From NCBI GenBank assembly GCA_963556145.1, contig OY744471.1, forward strand, positions 2,101,590 to 2,165,589: DNA of 64,000 nucleotides, in the 5' to 3' direction. This document shows, piece by piece, positions 55,704 through 64,000 of this stretch (position 1 is the stretch's first letter; each line of letters begins with the position of its first letter). The position numbers and the translations under genes are program-made. Under the pieces are notes generated by a model. That model saw only the letters and a program-made list of their open reading frames with translations, was not told the DNA's origin and searched no databases. This DNA is from Hygrocybe punicea. Its lineage: Eukaryota; Basidiomycota; Agaricomycetes; Agaricales; Hygrophoraceae.

Positions 55704-55733
55704 CAGCGGGGAGTGGTGCGCCCACCCTCGCTG
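55704..55733 (+). repeat. GC-rich hairpin exon motif, copy 3
   Basis: CAGCGGGGAGTGGTGCGCCC followed by ACCCTCGCTG. The next base begins the 55734 element. Confidence 0.7.
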
Positions 55734-57700
55734 CATCAGCAAATCAGCAATTTGTCTGACAGGTCTGGGGTGGTCTGGGCCTGACCAGTCCAGACCATAA
55801 AACCTTCCGGACCATGATGTTAGATTCTAATTTCTCCCGACCACTTCCAGATGGCGTCATCTGGACCAGACCACTCCCAGACCAGCTCAGACAGATTTCC
55901 AGACCATGTATTATAACAATAGAATAACAGAAAAATAATACATTGATAACAAACTCAAAAGATAAATTATCCAGAGCCAATACAGCAACCATCCTCGCAA
56001 CGTGTATCCATGCTCCATTCTCTTCTTCATCATGCACCACCTGTCATCATTATCCATCAATATGGGCAGAATGGAAGAGGGGGCAAACAAAGGGAGAAGG
56101 GGGAGAAGAGAGAGGTGCACAGGGAGAGAGCACCGGGAGCGTACGGGTGGGTTTGGCTGGTTGACGCATTCGGTGTCGGGCATTGTTCGGCTGGGTTTCC
56201 TGTCTGTTGCACATGGCCCTGGGCTCGGTGTTGCCCATGTGTCCATCAGGACCGTTATGGGCAGGGTCGTTCAGTGCTGGCAGTGGCTTTGTCGCCATAC
56301 TTTGTTCCTGGGAGTGGTGTGATGGCATGGGCTCAGGAGTGTGGGCGTGGGTATGCACCACCATAGTTGGTCAGTAACAGATGTGAAAAAAATCGTACCT
56401 TTGCCAGCTGGGGTGGGCACACCACGCTCACCGCGTCCGCTGCCCGTCTGCCCATATTCCCTCGCACTGCCATCGTCGTCCGATGCTGGGCATCTTGTGT
56501 CTTGTGGGCGTTGTCGGTACAGACATTGAGGTGGGCGTGTATACGGGTATGGGTGTGAACTGGGCACGGCCAGAGTCAGTCAGTAAACAAGACAAGAAAA
56601 GAGAAAAATGTACCGACTCAGTGGGGCACCAGCCCCCGCTGCTTCTGTTGCACCAGACTCGTCATCGTCTCCTCCTGGTTGCCATTGGTACCCTGCACTG
56701 GCTCTTGTTCGTGGTGGGTGTGGTGCGTGGAGATGTTGAGGTGCATGTCACTGAGCTGGGCGTGGGTATCATAGTAATGGGCAAAATAAAAATAAAAACA
56801 AATTACAGTAGGTGGCATGCTAGCCCCCGCTGCTTTCATCTTATCTCCACTCTTGCATTGGTCGCCGTTGGGGTGTTCAGGGCCATAGCCTTCGGTTGGT
56901 GGTGGAGGCGTTGGGCGTTGTGGTTGTGGGTCTGGGCGTTGGGCACGAGGTAATATTTTTTCGCATGTCATTTACATACCTTGAGGAGGGCCATGTTGCT
57001 TGGGCTTCGTTGCCTATCATTGGCTATGTCACTGCGGTGGCCATCATTACAGTTGATAATTAGTGAAAATAATGAAAAACTTAACTTTGCCGCGGTGAGC
57101 GCAACGGGTCCATTCTCTGTTGTCCACCTTGAGGTGTTGTCTTTTGCCGCATGTTGTTTGCTGCCATCGCCGTTGTGTCTCCGTTGCATGTAAGCTGGTG
57201 TCATTATATTTGAGAGTAGTGTACTAGTAATTGAAAAAGCGAAAAGGCTTACATTTAGGTGGTACACCAACTCCATGGCACATTCAGCCTTGGGGCGCAT
57301 TGATCACCGTTCGTGTAGCCTGTCTTGTCATTGGCTTTGGGAGTGCGGGAGCACATTTGGTTGCTGTTTGTTGCGCGAGGGTGATGTAATGCATTGAAAT
57401 ATTCACACAGTTGAAAACCGCACGGACCATACTTACTTCTATATAATGTGAGAACTTATTAGTACTTCCTACTTATATCGTAAGTTAGCTGGTTTACACT
57501 TAGCGATAATTTTATCTGGTTCTCGAAATTTATATAAGTGGTCTTGAATGGTCTGGAGGGTCTGCCACCACCATAGTATCTTAGCTGTCATGGTCTGATG
57601 TGTCTGGATTGTTGTGAAAATCATGTCAGAACAAAATTGGTCTGGGCCAGACCTCTCCAGACCAGAAAGTCTCGCAGAACCTTTTGCCGATTTGCTGATG
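55734..57700 (+). mobile_element. TIR element with CATCAGCAAATC ends, TG duplication
   Basis: Left CATCAGCAAATCAGCAA (55734) and right, read inward, CATCAGCAAATCGGCAA (57700). TG flanks both sides (55732-55733, 57701-57702). Subterminal DNA is rich in GGTCTGG/CCAGACC words. Related to 27074-29679. The interior has GTAC/GTAAGT-like splice sites and GC-rich frames but no recognisable protein. Confidence 0.7.
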
Positions 57701-57704
57701 TGCC

Positions 57705-58020
57705 TAGTGAATGGCATGGGTATGGCGACCCGCACGGGTAACGGGTAAGGGTAGCCGCGGGTACGGGTACGGGTACGATTCTCCTACCCGTGAGCTTTAT
57801 TTTAAGCCCCGGATCATCCAACACGGTCAAGTATTGGGTGAGTTATGATCAAAACAATGAAGAATGATTGTTTTGATCATAACTCACCCAATACTTGACC
57901 GTTTTGGACGATCCGGGGCTTAAAATGACGGGTAAACCCGCTGGATCACGGGTAGGGGTAGCTGCGGGTACGGGTACGGGTACAGCGCCAATACCCACGG
58001 GTTACCCATGCCATTCACTA
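57705..58020 (-). mobile_element. Palindromic MITE, copy 2 (inverted relative to copy 1)
   Basis: Same family as 55193-55508. Left flank after removing the 55734 element is TCGCTGCC; right flank is ACTCTTGT (58021-58028). Confidence 0.8.
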
Positions 58021-58445
58021 ACTCTTGTTGATCTTCGCCATCCTTGCCGTCGTCTTTGTGCTCGTTGTGCGTTGTTCGTGGTTCGCTGTTCTTGTCCTCA
58101 CTGTCCTTGTTCCGCCGTGTATTAGGCCGGGGTCAGTGTGGGTAGGCCTGGTATTGCAAATAGTCAGTAGATAACAATAATAATAATAAAAGCTTACTGA
58201 GGCATGCGGATAATCGTACCCGCGCCCGGCCACTGCTCGCGGTTCTTGGCGTTTTGGTTGCTGGTTCACCAGTGAAAGTGTCATTGTGTGTTGAACAACA
58301 CGTGACTTTCTGACGCGGTTTGTTGACGCGTTTTGTTGATACGTTACCAAAATTGGTCTGTGCGCCAAACAAAGGTATATAAAGCACCGAAAATTCATTA
58401 CTTCATTTGGGGCGCCAACCCCCTTTAGAATTATTAGTTATGATA

Positions 58446-58447
58446 AC

Positions 58448-58489
<42 letters not shown>

Positions 58490-58490
58490 C
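58446..58490 (+). repeat. (AAT)n microsatellite
   Basis: About 14 uninterrupted AAT units. Confidence 0.95.
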
Positions 58491-58529
58491 ATAACTAAAA
58501 TAGGTTGACTTGGAATTCTAACAGGGCTG

Positions 58530-58684
58530 ACCTTGGATTGTCCCTGCTATTCCTAGGGAGTCTCTAGGGAGTCCCTATGGTAGGGACAGCATTTTTAGTA
58601 AAAATGGCTGGGATAAAATCCCTAGGGACTCCCTGCTGTCCCTAGGGAGTCCCTAGGGACGAGGTAGGAACACGTGGTAGAGTG
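58530..58684 (-). repeat. Right terminal array of the 7.35-kb element
   Basis: CCTAGGGAGTCTCTAGGGAG and related words, inverted relative to 51350-51450. Confidence 0.75.
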
Positions 58685-60039
58685 TAAAGAGCTCATAAAT
58701 ATGTCAGCATATTTTCAGTTATATTGAGTCATATAACAAATAAACAAAAGCACAAGCCTGCTCCATTGACAGATAGTCAGTTGCTTAATCGGTGTAAAAA
58801 GAGACGTGACAATTATGCAGCAAAAAAAATTGGACAGTGTGGCTCAAATAAGAATCAACAGTGTGGCCCAAAAGAAATGCAACAGTGTGGTCCAAAAGAA
58901 ACTCAACAGTGTGGCCCAAAAATATCTCAACACTCTAGCCCCAAAATATCTCAACAGTGTGAACCCAAAAAGTCTCCACAGTTCACATCTAAAAAGTCTG
59001 AACAATGCACTTCAAATATTTATGAGCATTCTTCAAAATTATCTCAAGCATGTGCTTTTCCCCCTCCTCCTTTATCTCCAGATTTGGCCCATACCATTAT
59101 CTCAGACTTCTGTAGAGATTCAATACCTAGTACATTTGAGGAATCAGGGTGTGCTGTGTGTGGTGAGTTAACTCCATTAACCAACTTAAGTAGATTAAAA
59201 AGTATAAAAGGCATGCTTGGTATTCTTGAAGCACCAGGTGTAACAAGAGTTGAATGAAATAGTTCAAAAGACAAAATCCAGGAATTTAAGGGCCCTGTTT
59301 TGGACTATCAATGTGATAAGGTATATAATGAGTGTCGAAGTTGTATAAGAAAAGGTAAAATCCCTCCACTTGCTTTATCTGGAGGCCTTTGGCTGGGTGC
59401 TGTACCAAAGGAGCTTGCTGAGCTTCGGTTTGTGGAAAAGTTGCTTGTATCCCGCATACGTCACAATTGTTGCTTTGTGCATCTTGCTTCAGGAATGAGA
59501 AAGATGACCTCACATGTAGTTGCTTTTCAGTCACACATCAGGAGTTCCAACCTTTAGTTGAGAACTAAAGTGATTTCTAAAGTTAGCAGAAAAATATAAT
59601 CTTTAGATTTACATTTAGGCCTAGCCTAAATATTAAATTTAAGTCATGAATAAATACACATCTAAATCATTTATTTATTTTCATTTTTAGCTTATTCTTT
59701 CAATCAAAATAATTATCCAATCTAAATTGTAAGGGGAAAGCATAATTTAGTTTCAAGTTTACTCAAAATTTCTAGTCCAAATTTAGGCATCACTTAAAGG
59801 CAGACCAAAATTAAAACTTTTGGTAGGATTAAAATAATAAATTTAATAGTTATCAAAATATAAGATTTCAGCAGCTATTTAAATTCAAAGTTGCCATCAG
59901 ATCTAAAGCTATTGCCCGCGCCATTGCCCGCCCGTCGCCCACTCATCGCCCACCCATTGGTCATCATTGTTCCGTGGGCTTTGAGGGCGTCCTACTATTC
60001 ACCGACATTAATCGGCGTGGCGCCAGGCAGGGCCTAGGT

Positions 60040-60870
60040 GATGGCAGAGGCAGGGAGCCTTGATGGCGTGGGCGAGGGAGATGGCATGGGCAAGGAGATG
60101 GGTATGATGGTGTGGGACGCAGCCCACCATCATCCACCCGTTGTCCATCCATTGTCCACCCATCTCCCAATGGACCAAATCATATGACCTCATGAGCCCA
60201 GCTCCAACGTCAATTGACGTGGTGGTGGGGTTCGTGAGGTGATGACAGAGGTAGGGGATGGTGGGAAATAGGGGTGGGTGAGGGAGATGGCGTGGGCAGG
60301 GGGAGATGGTGGGGGCATGATTGGATGGGAGTGGAGAGGTGTGGGTGACGGAGATGGTGGCAGGGGGAGATGGCGGGGAGATGGCGTGGGTGATGGCGTG
60401 GGGTGTGGGCGAGGGAGATGGCGTGGGCAGGGGAGACGATGGTGGCGGGGAGACGGCGTGGGCGACAAGGGAGATGACCTGGGGTGTGGGCGAGGGAGAG
60501 GGAGATGATGGGATGAGAGAGCAGGGAAGGGAGATGGCATGGACACGATGCGATGGGAGGCCGGGGAGAGGGCGTAAGCGGTGGGGGTGGCATGGGCGAC
60601 GAGGGTGAGGGGGATGACGTGGGGTGCGGGCGAGGGAGGTGGCATTTGGCGTGGGCAGGCATAGGCAGGTGATGTGGCATGGACAAGGGAGATGGTGTGG
60701 ACAAGGGATATGGCATGGGCGGGGAGACAGGGTGGATGTGAGGGCAATGGGCGTGGGCGATGGCATGGGCGGCGGAGGTGGCCTGGGTGGCGATGGGAGC
60801 GAGGGCGATGGAGATGGGCGATGGAGATGGGCGTCATGCGTGGGCAGGGGGAGGTCATAGGAGGTCGTCG
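60040..60870 (+). repeat. GGGAGATGGCGTGGGCG-type minisatellite
   Basis: Degenerate units of 15-30 bp (GAGATGGCGTGGGC words) throughout. The long Pro/Ser/His frame on the minus strand (60008-60874) is a reading of this repeat. Confidence 0.8.
60188..60239 (+). repeat. Palindromic ACGTCA-TTGACGT module, copy 5
   Basis: CCTCATGA and TTCGTGAGG arms; perfect 14-bp core ACGTCAATTGACGT (60207-60220). Confidence 0.8.
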
Positions 60871-60899
60871 TCATCGTCCTGCCGCTGCTCAGCGGCTAC

Positions 60900-61560
60900 T
60901 TCACTTGTGATGGTGATGGCAGTGGTGGTGGTGATACTGCTGTCGCCATCGTCGTCTTGCTGCTGCCGGATGGTGGTGGAGATCTTGTTGCCATTCCGTG
61001 GGGCCGTTGCCGTTGTCGTCGGCATCATCGTCATCCATCGTCATGGTGGTGGTATTAGTGGTTGAGGAAGTGATGGTGGTGGTGAAGGTGGTGGTGAATG
61101 CCACTGCCGTCGTCCCCTCACTGGCCGGTATTCATACTCGATGGCAGCGGTCGTGGTCGTGGTCGTGGTCCACTGGGCCCTCATTATCGTTGCTGCCATT
61201 GAATTAATTGGGGTGACGGGTGGGAGGGAGGTATGGTCGGCGATGGCTGGGCGATGAGCGCGCCCGATACCTGACACCCCCGTTCCACTGCCGCTGCCGC
61301 CATCATTGTCGTCGCCTTGCTGCTGCCTGTTGGCAGTGGAGGTCATCGCCATCATCTGGCTGTGGTGGGGTGGTGGTGCCGCCACTGATACCGCCGTCTT
61401 TGTCGTCCTCATCGCCATCCTTGTCTGCGTCGTCACCATCATCCGTCATCCATCATCATCATCACCACCACTCCTCTGGCCTCGCTGGTGATGACCGTCA
61501 TTGTCAGTATCGTTGTTTTTCTTGTTGTCTTTGTAGTTGTTGTTGTCGTGACTTGTGACT
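60900..61560 (+). repeat. GTGGTGGT / GTCGTC / CATCATC low-complexity tract
   Basis: Val, Ser and Ile-rich (+) or Thr/Asp/His-rich (-) frames arise from triplet repeats; no gene accepted. Confidence 0.7.
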
Positions 61561-64000
61561 GAACTAGCACTTACCCGATCCGGACCTGTCGAAGACGATG
61601 GCATCGTCTTATCTTAACGTGCACGTGGGCAGTGAGTGGTGATGGGTTGGCGATGAGTGGGCGATGAGTGGGCGATGGGAGTGTACAACCACTTTAGTTC
61701 TGACGGAATCTTAACTTTTGATAACTCCCAAAATGGTACATTTTGATACCCAATAAATTAAATATTTTAATTTCATCGAAATTATAACTTTCAGTTTGTC
61801 TTTCAGTGATGCCTGAATGTGGACTAGCAAACCAGAGTAAACTCAAATCTAAATTATACTTTCCCTCCACACTTTAGCACTGATTATTATTTTGATTGCA
61901 GGACTAATCTAAAGGCAAGAGAAAAGAATTAATTTAGACATTTATTTATTCATGACTTAAATTCAATATTTAGATTTGGCCCAAATGTAAATCCAAAGAT
62001 TATATTTTGCTGCTAACTTTAGAAATAACTTTAGATCCCCACTAAATGTTGAAATTCCTGATGTGTCACCTGTTCCAAAGGTGTATCAGGCACTACCACC
62101 ACCAGTTGATGAACTTGATGATGTTTTAGCCATTCTATTCACTGGGCCTTGTAAGCCAACAGAAAAAGATTTTGAAAGAACACCCTTGTTAGTGAGGAGG
62201 ACTCATGTTGCAAGAGCACTTGAGTGGCTGAAGCTTAATCACTCTGATTATAATGATTTAGATATATCTTATGATAACCTTGCTGGATATCCTGAAGATG
62301 GCCCACCTGTATCTGTTGAATATCGTCAAAGAGAGACAAACAAAGTGTCAGAGGGGACAAGTGTATTTGATAATGAACTTGAGGATGGTACAGAACATGG
62401 AGACTGTCCTTTTGTTGTTCATGGGCTGTCAGGTGAGGACATGGGCACTAAGACAATTAACTCACTGAAAGGGATTGCACTTAAACATCTCAATAGTGAA
62501 GGTAAGATGTTGGCAATTGGCCATTCATCTGAAGTTGAATCCATTTACAAGAACCCTGCTCTTTATCCACAAATGTTTCCTTGGCTATTTCCATATGGAT
62601 TGGGTGGTATAGGTTCTACTTCATTGTCTGATGCTGAACACAAATGGCATCTCCTGATGTATCATGATAAACGCTTTCAGACAGACATCTACTTTCCATT
62701 TGTTGCTTTCAGTCATGCTCAAGTAAAGGCAAGTACAACTGGTGGATATCTATTAGCAGATAAGGCCAAATTCAATGATATAACCAATCATTGATTGGGT
62801 GTTGACCAAGATGTGTTGTCTTCATTAGCTAAAAGGCTGTCAGAAGGTGAGGTTGTTAAACCTATTAGCCAAGAAGAGAAAGATTGTTACCAATTAGTGC
62901 GAGACCTTGATCATGTAGGAGCCAAAGTAAGTAGATCCACTACTAGCAAAAAGTTTATGAGAAATGAAATTTGGTCTTCGATTTCATATTGTGGTGCTCC
63001 TTCTTGGTATATCACTTTATCCCCAGCTGATATTAAGCACCCAATTTGTTTGTATTTTGCTGATACAAAAGAAAGATTTGAGCCAAAAATTAGATCAAGT
63101 GATGAGAGAATTTGTCTTATTGCTAGAAATCCAGTTGCTGGTGCACATTTTTTCCATTTTATGGTTAGTCTATTCATAAAGCATATGTTGGGTGTAAATA
63201 CAGATCATCCAGGAATATATGGAGACACATCCACTTATTATGGCACAGTTGAGCAGCAGGATCACCTCACTTTGCATCTTCACATATTAATTTGGATTTG
63301 TGGATGTCTTACCCCACAGGAGATTCACAAGCGAATCATGGATCCCTCCTCAGATTTCCAAATGAATTTAGTCAAGTATTTGGAAAGTACACATGTTGGT
63401 GAATTTCTTACTGGAACTCAGGATCAAGTACTCAAAACATCATTGAAGCCTCACAGTTAGAAAGTTATACAGATCCAACACAGGTTTTACCTGAAGCACC
63501 TCCTGAGCTTTGTGCTACAATGTGTGGGAGTTGTCAACTATGTCATGATTGGAGCTTATGGCAGGCTAACTATGAGACAGTGGTAGATGATATTTTGGCA
63601 AAATCCAACATACATCATTGTTCTAGCAACATAAATAAAGATGGTTCTAAAAATAAAACACGTCAATATGTTGGGTGCTGGGATAACAAGTGGGGAAAAT
63701 GTAAAGCAAGATTCCCACATCCTGTATTTATGCAGACAGAAGTAGACACTGAAACTGGTGCCCTTAACATGAAAAAGACTGAGCCTATGATTAACACAGT
63801 GACTCCTCTTCTTACTTGATTCGCTTGAATACAGATGTAACATCCCTAAAATCAGGAACTGCAATCAAAGGAGTTATTCTTTATGTATCTGACTACATTA
63901 CCAAATTTTCTTTGAAAACACATGTTATATTTGACACAATTCGATCAATGTTTCAAAAGAATAGTGAGATGATTGGTGGTAGTGAAACTCAAAAGGAGAA

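Larger units (their letters stand above)
51331..58684 (+). mobile_element. 7.35-kb TIR element (CACTCTACCA ends, CCCTAGGGA arrays) inserted in the Helitron
   Basis: Left end CACTCTACCATGTGTTCC (51331) and right end, read inward, CACTCTACCACGTGTTCC (58684) are followed on both sides by arrays of CCCTAGGGACTCCCTAGGGA. The CACT terminus recalls CACTA-type elements. The 3-bp flanks (TTT, TAA) do not match. Internal coding is only a KDZ-type remnant plus nested MITEs, so it is not autonomous. Confidence 0.65.
59534..62065 (+). mobile_element. 2532-bp non-autonomous element, about 135-bp TIRs, 3-bp TSD, inside the Helitron
   Basis: Arms 59534-59667 and 61930-62065 are imperfect complements starting CACATCAGG. 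TCA is duplicated at 59531-59533 and 62066-62068. Removing the element and one TCA restores the coding junction AFQ-SPVPKV. CAC termini with a 3-bp duplication fit a CACTA/Harbinger-like mechanism, unproven. The interior is GC-rich minisatellite plus the palindromic module at 60188-60239. Confidence 0.85.
58724..64000 (+). pseudogene. Helitron Rep/helicase protein, N-terminal to Rep region, interrupted; runs off the window
   Basis: 58724-59257 opens with about nine 8-residue units of the type QCGPKETQ, then HTIISDFCRDS and ESGCAVCGELTPL. 59300-59533 reads SGGLWLGAVPKELAEL and RIRHN. After the inserted element (59534-62065) the same frame continues SPVPKVYQALPPPVDEL, ILFTGPCKPTEKDF, YPQMFPWLFPYGLGG (Helitron helicase-like domain) and WYITLSPADIKHP, then the Rep HUH-type motif LHLHILIW (about 63270), WDNKWGKCKARFPHP and YVSDYITK (about 63875), a two-Tyr Rep motif. 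Lesions: stop at 62792-62794, frame changes near 63460 and 63817. HUH Rep proteins nick DNA for rolling-circle transposition; the helicase half would lie beyond 64000. Confidence 0.85.

Noticed and set aside
60008..60874. 288-codon Pro/Ser/His-rich ORF on the minus strand
   Set aside because: It is a reading of a degenerate minisatellite, with overlapping open frames on both strands and no protein-like composition.
1..64000. RIP-type hypermutation
   Set aside because: Decay is seen mainly as frameshifts and scattered stops; only isolated CpG-type changes can be suggested without family alignments.
1..64000. tRNA or rRNA genes
   Set aside because: No stretch with the conserved tRNA A/B-box pair in a cloverleaf or any rRNA core sequence was noticed by eye; a covariance-model scan would be decisive.

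Overview
The window looks like nuclear DNA of a transposon-choked basidiomycete, most likely an Agaricomycete. The evidence is the introns (35-80 bp, many with near-consensus branch points), a FunK1-type kinase-like gene, a DUF6589 gene, a RecQ-like helicase, KDZ- and Plavaka-type transposase remnants, DUF6570-type Helitrons and a Ty3/gypsy element. No bacterial-style operon, rRNA, tRNA or CRISPR array was seen. Family names come from recognising motifs by eye; no database search was possible.

Layout. 1-5.94 kb: 3' half of a broken Ty3/gypsy retrotransposon ending in a long LTR whose upstream half carries 11 GATA-type sites and then 10 TGASTCA sites ahead of a TATA box. 5.99-12.3 kb: a decayed RecQ-like helicase (+) and a DUF6589 gene (-), convergent and overlapping by about 20 bp; the helicase is split by a 1147-bp TIR element with a 10-bp target duplication. 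12.5-33 kb: nested repeats, including three copies of a spliced-looking repeat (family X), hAT-like elements, solo-LTR-like DNA, a Plavaka-like transposase remnant (20.1-22.2), a FunK1 kinase-like gene (22.8-24.8) and a 2.6-kb element with CATCAGCAAA ends. 33.1-39.5 kb: the only clear host-gene island, with a ubiquitin-conjugating enzyme (+) converging on a complete 1439-codon SUV39/Clr4-type histone H3K9 methyltransferase (-). Both models sum to a multiple of three and both need micro-exons. 39.5-64 kb: foldbacks, two Helitron Rep/helicase remnants, a 1208-bp hAT element, an Hsp70 gene fragment, a perfect 270-bp-arm palindrome, a 7.35-kb TIR element holding KDZ debris, two recombined MITEs and a 2.5-kb long-TIR element inside the second Helitron.

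How the parts relate. Most of the window is insertion into insertion. The second Helitron (50.6-64 kb) is cut by a 7.35-kb element, which is itself cut by MITEs and a 2-kb element, and again by the 2.5-kb element. Several non-autonomous TIR elements with different ends share a gene-like interior: short introns with perfect TACTAAC branch points, CAG-rich tracts, a GC-rich hairpin exon, and a roughly 50-bp palindrome centred on ACGTCAATTGACGT. That shared cassette, the helicase/DUF6589 pair and the starvation-type LTR promoter are the best candidates for undescribed biology. The heterochromatin-forming H3K9 methyltransferase sits between repeat blocks of the kind it would be expected to silence.
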